Program-made: the position numbers and the translations under genes
In this document: one piece after another, positions 1-6,784 of the stretch
How the letters are laid out: each line of letters starts with the position of its first letter
Position numbering within the stretch: position 1 is the first letter of the stretch
NCBI GenBank assembly: GCA_964423095.1
Contig: CAYRDI010000045.1
Coordinates: forward strand, 1-17,032
Direction of reading: 5' to 3'
DNA from: Micavibrio_A sp964423095
GTDB taxonomy: Bacteria > Pseudomonadota > Alphaproteobacteria > Micavibrionales > Micavibrionaceae
DNA length: 17,032 bases
Notes under the pieces: generated by a model
Databases searched by the model: none
Told to the model about the DNA's origin: nothing
The model's input: only the letters and a program-made list of their open reading frames with translations

Positions 1-942
1 CTGCAAATCCCGTTCACGATCTTCCAGCCGTTGCAATTCCATTTTGTTGGCCTGCAACGCGGCAGCGGCTTCGGCTTCGGCCTTACGCAGCGCGGGCAGG
101 TCTTCGGCCTGCGATTCCTGCGTTTTGGTCAATTGCACAACAGTCGTCATGTGTGTGGCGACTTCGCTTTCGGCCTCACCAAAAGTTTTGCGCGCGGCTT
201 CCACCCGTTCCACCTGCATCCGCCATTCCAGATAGGCGATGGTGATTTCCAGTTCCTTGATCTGCTGGCTCAGGTTTTTATATTTCTGGGCCTGACGCGA
301 TTGTTTTTTGAGCGCGTTATAACGGCCTTCCATGCTGCCGACGAGATCCTGCACACGTTGAAGGTTTTGATCCGCCGCACGCAGGCGAAGCTCAGCCTCG
401 TGGCGACGCACATACAGACCGGAGACACCGGCGGATTCTTCCAGAACGAGGCGGCGTTCCTGCGGCTTCGCATTGATCATGGCCGTTACGCGCCCCTGGG
501 ATACAAGTGCAGGAGAGTTCGCACCCGTGACCGTATCAGCGAACAGCATCTGAACATCCCGTGCACGGACGATTTTGCCATTGATGCGATAGGTCGAACC
601 CTTGTCGCGCTCAATCCGCCGTGTCACTTCGATTTCATCGGAATCGTTGTACGCGGACGGCGCGGTGCGCGAGGCATTGTTCAAAAGGAGGGAGACTTCG
701 GCAAAATTTCTTTGGGGGCGGGTGGATGTGCCGTTGAAAATCACATCTTCCATGCCGTTGCCGCCGGAACGCATGCGTTTGGCGGAATTTTCACCCATAA
801 CCCAGCGCAAGGCTTCGACGGTGTTGGATTTACCGCAGCCGTTCGGCCCCACGATCCCGGTCAGTCCGGGGCCGATGTCCAGCTCCGTCTTGTCGACGAA
901 GGATTTAAAACCGCTTAAACGAAGTCTTTCAAACTGGATCAT
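1..942 (-). CDS. smc: Chromosome segregation ATPase SMC, N-terminal part (cut by window edge)
   Basis: This is the N-terminal 314 codons of SMC, the coiled-coil ATPase that forms the bacterial condensin ring with ScpA/ScpB and organises and segregates the chromosome. The head domain is clear: Walker A GPNGCGKSN at residues 32-40, an ALRWVMGE stretch at 44-51, a RINGK turn near 119-123, and the Q-containing SQGRV at 148-152 followed by a conserved EESAG/RRHEAELRL segment. From about residue 190 the protein is rich in Gln, Glu, Lys and Arg with heptad-like spacing, the start of the first coiled-coil arm. The full protein is usually about 1150 residues, so the hinge, second arm and C-terminal head (Walker B and signature motif) lie beyond position 1. 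The ATG at 942 is 8 nt after the stop of the DsbA-like gene, so the two are probably co-transcribed. Confidence 0.96.
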   Translation of the reverse strand, partial: MIQFERLRLSGFKSFVDKTELDIGPGLTGIVGPNGCGKSNTVEALRWVMGENSAKRMRSGGNGMEDVIFNGTSTRPQRNFAEVSLLLNNASRTAPSAYNDSDEIEVTRRIERDKGSTYRINGKIVRARDVQMLFADTVTGANSPALVSQGRVTAMINAKPQERRLVLEESAGVSGLYVRRHEAELRLRAADQNLQRVQDLVGSMEGRYNALKKQSRQAQKYKNLSQQIKELEITIAYLEWRMQVERVEAARKTFGEAESEVATHMTTVVQLTKTQESQAEDLPALRKAEAEAAAALQANKMELQRLEDRERDLQ

Positions 943-950
943 TGTACGCT

Positions 951-1634
951 TTATTCTACTTTCGGGGCTTCCCCAACGGCATTGTTGGTGACCTTGCGGA
1001 ATGCACGTTCGAACTCCGTCAAAGGAACGGCGCCGGAAATGGTTTCCGCGCCATCATTGATAATAAAGGTTGGCGTCGCGCTGATCTTCCATTTGTCCTG
1101 CGCGGCCTGCATTCCATCGGCAATACCAAGCTGGATTTTCTTTTCCGCCTGACAGGCATCGAAAGTCTCATCGCTCATCCCCGCCAGCTTGGCGTTCTGC
1201 CGCAGGGACGACATGTAATCCACGGTGCCAGCCCAGTGATCCTGAGTTTTATAAAGAAGGGAGACAAACCCTTCGTATTTGTCTTCAGGCAGACACCGTG
1301 CCGCGATCGACGCTTTGAGGGCAGGATCATTCAACGGAAAATCACGGTATTCGAAAAAAACTTTGCCGGTGTCGATATACTTTGTTTTCAATTCAGGGAA
1401 CGTATCGTTGAAAAAGTGGGCGCAGTGGCTGCACGTCAAAGACGCATACTCGATAATTTTTACGGGTGCCTTCTCGTTGCCGTAGGTCCGCGGNNNNNNN
1501 NNNNNNNNNNNNNNNNNNNNNNNNNNNNNNNNNNNNNNNNNNNNNNNNNNNNNNNNNNNNNNNNNNNNNNNNNNNNNNNNNNNNNNNNNNNNNAGTACGG
1601 TATTGCCATTCTGGCCCGGTCGGTTGTGAGTCAT
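951..1634 (-). CDS. DsbA-like thioredoxin-fold protein, interrupted by a 100-N assembly gap
   Basis: This is a thioredoxin-fold oxidoreductase of the DsbA/Com1 type, normally periplasmic and acting on disulfides of exported proteins. Visible are the CxxC active site CSHC (codons at 1422-1433) after YASLT, then EYRDFPLNDP, the helical insert, and a cis-proline loop SATPTFIIN, ending with TAA at 951-953. The gap at 1494-1593 removes the segment before PRTYGNEKAPVKI, where the signal sequence or membrane anchor should lie, so true length and frame across the gap are unknown. I place the start at 1634 (MTHNRPGQ) because GAGG sits 5 nt upstream; the frame stays open to 1739 but those residues do not look like a protein N-terminus. 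It is followed directly by smc; this pairing is familiar in Alphaproteobacteria. The family is firm, the N-terminus is not. Confidence 0.85.
   Translation of the reverse strand: MTHNRPGQNGNTVXXXXXXXXXXXXXXXXXXXXXXXXXXXXXXXXXXPRTYGNEKAPVKIIEYASLTCSHCAHFFNDTFPELKTKYIDTGKVFFEYRDFPLNDPALKASIAARCLPEDKYEGFVSLLYKTQDHWAGTVDYMSSLRQNAKLAGMSDETFDACQAEKKIQLGIADGMQAAQDKWKISATPTFIINDGAETISGAVPLTEFERAFRKVTNNAVGEAPKVE
1494..1593. other. Assembly gap (100 N)
   Basis: Exactly 100 undetermined bases, a conventional placeholder for a scaffold gap of unknown real length. It lies within the DsbA-like gene, between its presumed N-terminal membrane-targeting segment and its thioredoxin domain. Any reading frame across it is provisional. 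Confidence 0.95.
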
Positions 1635-1804
1635 CTCATCCTCAATGCCTAAGTTGTCATAAGCATGACAGGAGTCAGGCTTAAACATAATTGTTTCGGA
1701 AATCCAGTTTAAAGTGCGGTATTTCGTAGTTTTTTGCAACGGCGGGAAGGGCGCACAGTCCCCTTATCCACACCTATAAATTATTTTATATCAATGAGTT
1801 ACAA
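1635..1804. other. Intergenic region between the OmpA-like gene and the DsbA-like gene
   Basis: About 170 bases, AT-rich near 1775-1804, separating the OmpA-like stop (1805) from the predicted DsbA-like start (1634). This is the longest internal gap of the minus-strand cluster, so it probably carries a promoter for dsbA-like/smc, but I cannot pick a convincing -35/-10 pair. A short inverted repeat AAGGG/CCCTT around 1750-1770 has no T-run and is not called as a terminator. Confidence 0.4.
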
Positions 1805-2830
1805 TCAATTATGACGGGGGCCGTAAAGATACAGGTCAATCCGGTCACCGGGCTTTCCATCTTGCGTATCCTGCCCCTGCGCCAAAACATCGATTCGTGC
1901 GGCGGGGACGCCTTGGGAAATCAGCGATGTGCGCAAGGATAACGCACGGGAAAGGGCGATCCGGCGGTCACTGCTCAATCCGTTTCCATAGGCGGTGGCA
2001 AAGGATTTGATCTGCACGCGCCAATCCTTGTTTTCTTTCGCATCCAGCTTGTTCACAACAGCAACGGCCAGCGCATCCGTCTCCGGCCCGCCCAGCGATA
2101 TTTGGCCTGGTTCGTACACATAAGATTTTTTCAATGCGCCTTGTTCGCCTTGTTCAAAGGCGGTAGGCGCAACACCATCCTTGGGACGCGGCACGACGGG
2201 AACCAAAGTATCCGGTTTTGTCTGCTGCATTTGCTGGCGTTCCAGCATCGTCGGCTCATCGCCTGCACTCTGAACGGTTTTTGCGGGTTCGAATGTTTTC
2301 TGGCCTTCCACATCTTTAACCGGAACGGACGGCATGGTTTTCGGCCCCGTGATCGCGCTCACCTTCGGATCACGCGGGACGGAAGGAGCCTTTGTCGCTG
2401 GCACGGATGGCGAAACAGGCACAGGAACGGGCGGGGTTGCAACCACAGGCGTAACAGGTTTTTCGATCGCTTTGGCCGCGGGCGTCGCGGCGGAAACGGA
2501 TGTCGGTGCCTTCGGTTTTACCGGCGGAACAGGGGGGATGTATTTGGGTTTGTCCGCATCAACCGATACACGTGGTGCCATCATCGGCGACTTTGGGGCA
2601 GGTGGTTGTTTTGTCTGGTCTTCGGCCGGCCTTGCAGAAACACGCGGTTGAACGATGTTCCCGTCTTTGGTTTCGGGGCGCACCATCGGCGGCACAGGTT
2701 CTTCAAACATCGGCGGCGGCGCATAGCCTTGCGACTGCGCGATCGCGGCACAGGGGAAAAGCGTGCCCGCATACAAAAGGGCCACCCCGTAAAAGAGTTT
2801 AGATGGATTTGAGAATCTTCCTGATTTCAC
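1805..2830 (-). CDS. Secreted proline-rich protein with C-terminal OmpA-like domain
   Basis: A 341-residue exported protein. Residues 1-31 form a signal peptide (basic start, hydrophobic YGVALLYAG core, AIA before Q32; the Cys at 27 has no lipobox). Residues 32 to about 235 are a low-complexity linker rich in Pro, Val, Lys and Ala, as in proteins spanning the periplasm. The last ~100 residues are an OmpA/MotB-like domain: VQIKSFATAYG, SSDRRIALSRALSLRTSL, GVPAARIDVLAQGQ, GDRIDLYLYG. The Arg of the peptidoglycan contact is present, but the usual Asp after GHT is not. The start is GTG at 2830, inside the end of the upstream phosphatase gene (32-nt overlap), chosen because an AGGTG precedes it and it gives a proper signal peptide. 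Likely role: anchoring or spacing between cell wall and envelope; the exact function is unknown. Confidence 0.85.
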   Translation of the reverse strand: MKSGRFSNPSKLFYGVALLYAGTLFPCAAIAQSQGYAPPPMFEEPVPPMVRPETKDGNIVQPRVSARPAEDQTKQPPAPKSPMMAPRVSVDADKPKYIPPVPPVKPKAPTSVSAATPAAKAIEKPVTPVVATPPVPVPVSPSVPATKAPSVPRDPKVSAITGPKTMPSVPVKDVEGQKTFEPAKTVQSAGDEPTMLERQQMQQTKPDTLVPVVPRPKDGVAPTAFEQGEQGALKKSYVYEPGQISLGGPETDALAVAVVNKLDAKENKDWRVQIKSFATAYGNGLSSDRRIALSRALSLRTSLISQGVPAARIDVLAQGQDTQDGKPGDRIDLYLYGPRHN

Positions 2831-3590
2831 CTTGCACCTGTGGGTTTCCGGTCACAAGATTAGCACTATAAACAGGATTGTCATCTTTTTCGATGCTGGT
2901 GGTAATGCCGCCAGCTTCCTTGACAATTAAAACACCGGCGGCCACATCCCACGGTTTAATGTTGCGTTCCCAGTAGCCATCGATCCGGCCAGCCGCCACA
3001 TAGGCCATATCCAGCGCAGCAGACGCAAAACGGCGCACCATGGCCACACGGGAAATGGCATCCACTTCTTTAAAAAACTGCGCGCGGTCGCCATTGTCGC
3101 CAAAAGGCTGGCCGTAATTGACCATGCATTGTTCCAGATTGTTACGGCCCGATACGCGCAGGCGTTTGTTGCCGCGAAGAAAGGCACCGGTGCCTTTTTC
3201 CGCCGTAAACATTTCATCCTTTACGCAATCGTAAATCAGTCCTGCGATGATTTCCCCTTTGCGTTCCAGAGCCATGGAAATGGACCAGTGGGGAACGCCG
3301 TGCATAAAATTGTGGGTACCGTCCAGAGGATCAATAATCCAGACATGGTCGGGATCGTTCCCTTTTACCTGACCGGATTCTTCCATCATGAAAGAATAAT
3401 CGGGGCGGGCCTTTTGCAACTCTTCGAAGATGATTTTTTCAGACCGCTTGTCGGCCGCCGTGACAAAATCCCCAGGCCCTTTGCGGGATACCTGAAGCTG
3501 CTCCACCTCGTTGAAATCACGAAGCAGGGACCGCCCCGCTTTTTCGGCGGCGCGGATCATCATGGTCAGGATAGGAGATTGTACGGCCAT
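2799..3590 (-). CDS. suhB: Inositol-monophosphatase family phosphatase (SuhB-like)
   Basis: A 263-residue Mg-dependent sugar/inositol phosphatase of the IMPase superfamily. The metal-binding residues are all visible: E70 in MMEES, D87-P-L-D90-G-T followed by HNF, and D215 in PWDVAAG. Length is typical. Members hydrolyse myo-inositol-1-phosphate or related substrates; in enterobacteria SuhB also binds the rRNA antitermination complex, which cannot be judged here. The ATG at 3590 lies 8 nt after the EF-P stop. No clear Shine-Dalgarno is seen (upstream is pyrimidine-rich CATCTCC), so translation may depend on coupling to efp. Its 3' end overlaps the OmpA-like start by 32 nt. Family certain; the substrate, and hence the symbol, is less so. 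Confidence 0.9.
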   Translation of the reverse strand: MAVQSPILTMMIRAAEKAGRSLLRDFNEVEQLQVSRKGPGDFVTAADKRSEKIIFEELQKARPDYSFMMEESGQVKGNDPDHVWIIDPLDGTHNFMHGVPHWSISMALERKGEIIAGLIYDCVKDEMFTAEKGTGAFLRGNKRLRVSGRNNLEQCMVNYGQPFGDNGDRAQFFKEVDAISRVAMVRRFASAALDMAYVAAGRIDGYWERNIKPWDVAAGVLIVKEAGGITTSIEKDDNPVYSANLVTGNPQVQGEIRKILKSI

Positions 3591-3598
3591 GGAGATGT

Positions 3599-4174
3599 TT
3601 AGTCCTTCGCGCGCTCGGAATAGGTGCCGTCTTCGGTTTTTACCACAATGCGCGTTCCCGCATCGATAAAGGGCGGAACCAGAACCTTCACACCGCCTGT
3701 AACGATGGCAGGTTTGTAGGAGGAGGAGGCCGTTTGCCCCTTCACAACGGGGTCGGCTTCTTCCACCGTCACCGTCACAGAATCAGGCAATTCAACGCTC
3801 AAAGGCGCGCCTTCGAAGGATTCAATGGTCACTTCCATTCCATCCTGAAGCCATTTTGCCTGATCGCCAATCACATCGACTTTGATTTCCATCTGTTCAT
3901 AGGTTTCTTTGTCCATGAACGTGTAGGTATCCGCCCCATCATTGTAGAGATAGGTGAAATCCGATTGTTCCAGACGCACGCGTTCAAGTGTCTCTTGGGT
4001 GCGGTAGCGGACGTTATCCTTGGTTCCGGAACGGACATCGCGCATTTCAAGCTGGATGACAGCAGCACCTTTGCCTGGCTGCATGATTTCATGGCCCGTA
4101 ATGAGCCAGAGCTTGCCGTCTGCGTCGCGGTCAATAACATGGCCTTTTCTTAAGGTGATAGCTTGGACTTTCAT
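3599..4174 (-). CDS. efp: Translation elongation factor P
   Basis: A 191-residue EF-P, which binds ribosomes stalled at polyproline stretches and stimulates peptide-bond formation. The KOW-like N-terminal domain is followed by two OB folds. The loop that reaches the peptidyl-transferase centre reads QPGKGAA with Lys35 at the tip, the position lysylated by EpmA in bacteria of that type; no epm genes lie in this window. The C-terminal domain carries GGVKVLVPPFIDAGTRIVV. Its ATG overlaps the upstream DUF721 stop in the sequence ATGA (4171-4174), an arrangement typical of translational coupling. Coupling to a cell-wall-associated OmpA-like protein with a proline-rich linker in the same operon fits the usual EF-P substrates, though this is only suggestive. 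Confidence 0.96.
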   Translation of the reverse strand: MKVQAITLRKGHVIDRDADGKLWLITGHEIMQPGKGAAVIQLEMRDVRSGTKDNVRYRTQETLERVRLEQSDFTYLYNDGADTYTFMDKETYEQMEIKVDVIGDQAKWLQDGMEVTIESFEGAPLSVELPDSVTVTVEEADPVVKGQTASSSYKPAIVTGGVKVLVPPFIDAGTRIVVKTEDGTYSERAKD

Positions 4175-4644
4175 GGTTTCTTTTCCTGCAAAATAGATTG
4201 GCCGAGGGCGGCAAGGCGTTCTTTTATATCGTTATCCTCTATCCCTTCAAGCACCTGCGATAGATATTTTTTTTCGTCTTCCGTCAAGGTTTTTGTCCGT
4301 TTCGGCGGCTTGGCCAAGGTTTTTGGCTCCACATGGACGAATTTGATGTCATGAATCCACCGGTCGCCGAAAAACGCTTCAAGTTTTTGTAACAAAAGGT
4401 CTTTTTGATAGATCAGGACACTGCAATCCGCCGACGAAGCGGCAATATCCAGCGTGGCTTTGGGCTTTTCGCCGTCCTTTTTGGCTTTGAAATAGTGGAT
4501 TTTGGCGGGCTGCGCCCGCAGGGCCATATCTTCGCCCACGATCTCCTTCCAGTGCGTGACAATCCGCCCGAGCGCGATATATTTGCGTTCGAACATCTTA
4601 CCCAGCAAGCCGGGAACCGATCTGGAAAGGGGATTCATGGCCAT
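4171..4644 (-). CDS. DUF721 family protein (DciA-like fold family)
   Basis: A basic protein of about 157 residues matching DUF721: PLSRSVPGLLGKMFERK, then ALGRIVTHWKEIVGEDMA, then QPAKIHYF and a C-terminal QKDLLLQKLEAFFGDRWIHDIKF segment. DciA, the loader partner of the replicative helicase DnaB, belongs to this family; whether this protein does that job cannot be seen. The C-terminal 40 residues are charged and Lys-rich. Starts at 4644 (MAMNP) or 4638 (MNP) are both possible and neither has a good Shine-Dalgarno. The frame stays open to 4797, but those extra residues are antisense to mutY and look non-coding. It is divergent from mutY with overlapping start codons, and its stop overlaps the efp start. 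Confidence 0.8.
   Translation of the reverse strand: MAMNPLSRSVPGLLGKMFERKYIALGRIVTHWKEIVGEDMALRAQPAKIHYFKAKKDGEKPKATLDIAASSADCSVLIYQKDLLLQKLEAFFGDRWIHDIKFVHVEPKTLAKPPKRTKTLTEDEKKYLSQVLEGIEDNDIKERLAALGQSILQEKKP
4556..4583 (+). promoter_or_regulatory. Candidate mutY promoter inside the DUF721 gene
   Basis: GTGACA (4556-4561) and TATATT (4578-4583) with a 16-bp spacer, each one mismatch from the sigma-70 consensus. Transcription would begin near 4590, giving a leader of about 47 nt that includes the purine-rich ribosome site before mutY. It lies entirely within the opposite-strand DUF721 coding sequence. Sequence match only. Confidence 0.4.
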
Positions 4645-5719
4645 AACGACGGACATCATGACGACCAAGCACGCAAATGTCGAGCGTTTCCGCGCAGCGC
4701 TGCTCCGCTGGTATGATGCCCACCGGCGCACCTTGCCATGGCGCGCCACGCCAGAGACAAAGCCAGACCCGTACCATGTCTGGCTTTCGGAAATCATGCT
4801 CCAGCAGACGACCGTGCCCGCCGTTATCCCGTATTTCCAGAAATTTTTAAAAAAATGGCCGACCGTTCACGACCTGGCCGCAGCGGAAAATGAAGAAATC
4901 ATGCAGAACTGGGCGGGGCTTGGTTATTACGCCCGCGCACGCAACCTTCATAAATGCGTCAAAGTGGTTTCGGAAGAGTTTGGCGGTCAATTCCCAAGCG
5001 GGTACGAGGATTTGAAAAAGCTGCCCGGCATCGGTGATTACACCGCCGCCGCCATAAGGGCGATCGCCTTTAACAAACCCGCCAACGTGGTTGATGGAAA
5101 CGTGGAACGCGTGATGGCGCGCCTCTTCGCCGTGACAGACCCGGTACCGGATGCCAAACCGCATTTGAAATCCCTGGCCGCAACCATGGCCAGTGGTGAA
5201 GCAAAACGCCCCGGCGATTATGCGCAAGCATTGATGGATCTGGGGGCTACCGTCTGTACGCCATCTTCGCCCAAATGTGGCGTTTGCCCGGTTCGTGGTT
5301 TTTGCAGCGGAAGGGAACAAGGGATTGCCAACACGTTGCCTGCCCGAAAGGTAAAAGGCGCTAAGCCGCAAAAACACGGCTATGTTTACTGGATCGAAGA
5401 CGGGAAGGGACAAATCCTCGTTGAAAAAAGGCCGGAACATGGCCTTTTGGGCGGAATGGTGGGTTTACCCACCTCCATCTGGGTCGATAAGGCCATGGAA
5501 AAGACACATCTGCCCTTTATTCTTAAGCCGAAGAAAGGGAAAGAGCGCATTTTGCACAGCTTTACCCATTTTGATTTGGACTTACAGGGCGTCCGTGTAT
5601 CATTGGACGGAGCGGGTGCGACGCTCGCAGATGGAAATTATTTCTGGACGGAGAAAAAAGCGGCGGAAAATCTGGGCTTTCCCACCGTGTTCAAAAAAGC
5701 CCTGAAACAATTTGGATAA
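4637..5719 (+). CDS. mutY: A/G-specific adenine glycosylase MutY
   Basis: A 360-residue base-excision repair glycosylase that removes adenine mispaired with 8-oxoguanine. Evidence: catalytic Glu52 in SEIMLQQTT, helix-hairpin-helix LPGIGDYTA at 129-137, catalytic Asp153 in VVDGNVERV, and a [4Fe-4S] cluster with Cys207, 214, 217 and 223 (spacing 6-2-5). The C-terminal part (about 240-360) is the NUDIX-like 8-oxoG recognition domain, with VEKRPEHGLLGGMVGLP and LHSFTHFDLDL. I chose the ATG at 4637 because GGAAAGGGG ends 4 nt upstream; an internal ATG at 4658 is a weaker alternative. Upstream in-frame codons to 4502 are antisense to DUF721 and unlikely to be translated. The start codon overlaps the DUF721 start region on the other strand. 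Confidence 0.95.
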   Translation: MAITTDIMTTKHANVERFRAALLRWYDAHRRTLPWRATPETKPDPYHVWLSEIMLQQTTVPAVIPYFQKFLKKWPTVHDLAAAENEEIMQNWAGLGYYARARNLHKCVKVVSEEFGGQFPSGYEDLKKLPGIGDYTAAAIRAIAFNKPANVVDGNVERVMARLFAVTDPVPDAKPHLKSLAATMASGEAKRPGDYAQALMDLGATVCTPSSPKCGVCPVRGFCSGREQGIANTLPARKVKGAKPQKHGYVYWIEDGKGQILVEKRPEHGLLGGMVGLPTSIWVDKAMEKTHLPFILKPKKGKERILHSFTHFDLDLQGVRVSLDGAGATLADGNYFWTEKKAAENLGFPTVFKKALKQFG

Positions 5720-5723
5720 AAAT

Positions 5724-5752
5724 TTGTTCCTCGCGGACGAAGGTTTTATAAT
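5724..5752 (+). promoter_or_regulatory. Strong sigma-70-like promoter giving a probable leaderless mRNA
   Basis: TTGTTC (5724-5729), a 17-bp spacer, and a perfect TATAAT (5747-5752). The usual start, six to seven bases past the -10, is at 5758-5759, which coincides with the A of the ATG at 5759. No Shine-Dalgarno is present at a useful distance. It lies just past the mutY stop. Confidence 0.65.
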
Positions 5753-5758
5753 AGAGCG

Positions 5759-6784
5759 ATGATGAAATATCTTACCGGACAGACTTTTCTTCCCTTTGCG
5801 GCAATGGCCATCATGGCATCCGTTTTTGCAACGTCTGCGGACGCGCAAATGAGTTTGAGACCTTCACTCGTCTCCGCAGAGAGCATGCAGGCCGCACAGG
5901 CAGCCCCCACCGAACAAAAATCCATGCCGATCGACGAAGACGAAGAAGTCACCGTGATCAAGGATGAATTTGCCGGAAAATACAATCCGTCCACGTTGGA
6001 AAACCTTTCCCGTCTGTACTGGCGGCTTGGTGCGTTCGATTTTGATGATGAAACGGCCATTGGCAATTACCTGAAAATCAACGATTGCAAAATTTATACG
6101 GAATATTTGAACGACGATCTGGAATGGAAAGAAATCATCAAGACGATGAAGCAGCATTTGCGTAATGACAATGCGACTTTCCCATTGAACTACCAATTCG
6201 TTTTGCAACTTCACCTTGGCCGGTATGACATGGAGCAGGGCGGATTCCCCATCATCGACAAAACAGGGTTCGACAAATCACAAAGAATCGAAGTGGACAG
6301 TATCGATTACAACCGCCAGATCTGTTTTGACCAGAACGCCATCAAGGATTACCCGAAAAGCGTTATGATTCTTTTATCCAAGCCCTTTACGCTCGATTTC
6401 GTCAAACTGAACGAACATGTGGCGCAGGCCTATATCCTTCGCAAAAAATCCGAATACGAACACATGGATCCAGCGGCAAAAATCAACGCCTATGAACGGG
6501 ATGCCTATTTGCGGCTTCGCGTGACGTTCTCCCAATATCACGGCAATTTAAAGGGGCAGAACAACAACAATCTCGCCATCCTTTACGGGAACATCGACGG
6601 GTACGAAATTTTCGAAGACGGTAGCCAACAAAGATTGATGAAAAGCGTCAACCTGCTTGATGCGAACGCTACGGCGGCCGAACAACAAATATCCGAACCC
6701 GTCGAAGTTTTTATGGATGATTCCGCCGCGGAGGACAGCACCGCTGAAAAACCCGGCGAACAGGGCAGCACGAGCGTTCATTAG
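5759..6784 (+). CDS. Secreted protein of unknown function (possibly DUF4852-like)
   Basis: A 341-residue exported protein that I do not confidently recognise. Residues 1-29 are a signal peptide (MMKYLTG, hydrophobic core, cleavage after ADA at 27-29). The mature part begins with a Gln/Ala-rich stretch and an acidic patch DEDEE at 59-63, followed by a likely globular domain from about 70 to 300 with NLSRLYWRLGAFDFDD, NYLKINDCKIY and KINAYERDAYLRLRV. It has exactly two cysteines, C110 and C189, which could pair in the periplasm. The tail from about 310 is acidic and low-complexity. From memory the pattern near residues 80-125 recalls DUF4852, but I cannot verify this. It follows mutY by 39 nt with its own predicted promoter, and its last 74 nt are antisense to the end of folB. 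Confidence 0.8.
   Translation: MMKYLTGQTFLPFAAMAIMASVFATSADAQMSLRPSLVSAESMQAAQAAPTEQKSMPIDEDEEVTVIKDEFAGKYNPSTLENLSRLYWRLGAFDFDDETAIGNYLKINDCKIYTEYLNDDLEWKEIIKTMKQHLRNDNATFPLNYQFVLQLHLGRYDMEQGGFPIIDKTGFDKSQRIEVDSIDYNRQICFDQNAIKDYPKSVMILLSKPFTLDFVKLNEHVAQAYILRKKSEYEHMDPAAKINAYERDAYLRLRVTFSQYHGNLKGQNNNNLAILYGNIDGYEIFEDGSQQRLMKSVNLLDANATAAEQQISEPVEVFMDDSAAEDSTAEKPGEQGSTSVH

Noticed and set aside
31..918. Long plus-strand open frame opposite smc
   Set aside because: It is the antisense of a clear SMC head domain; its protein has no coherent motif and no ribosome site.
1745..1775. Inverted repeat after the OmpA-like gene as a terminator
   Set aside because: The stem is only 5 bp with a 9-base loop and no T-run follows on the minus strand.
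2102..2812. Arg/Gly/His-rich plus-strand open frame
   Set aside because: It is antisense to the proline-rich linker of the OmpA-like gene, which explains its biased composition.
4502..4636. N-terminal extension of MutY
   Set aside because: It is antisense to DUF721 and lies before a good Shine-Dalgarno and ATG at 4637.
4645..4797. N-terminal extension of the DUF721 protein
   Set aside because: It is antisense to conserved mutY codons and has no ribosome site; DUF721 proteins begin near the PLSRS segment.
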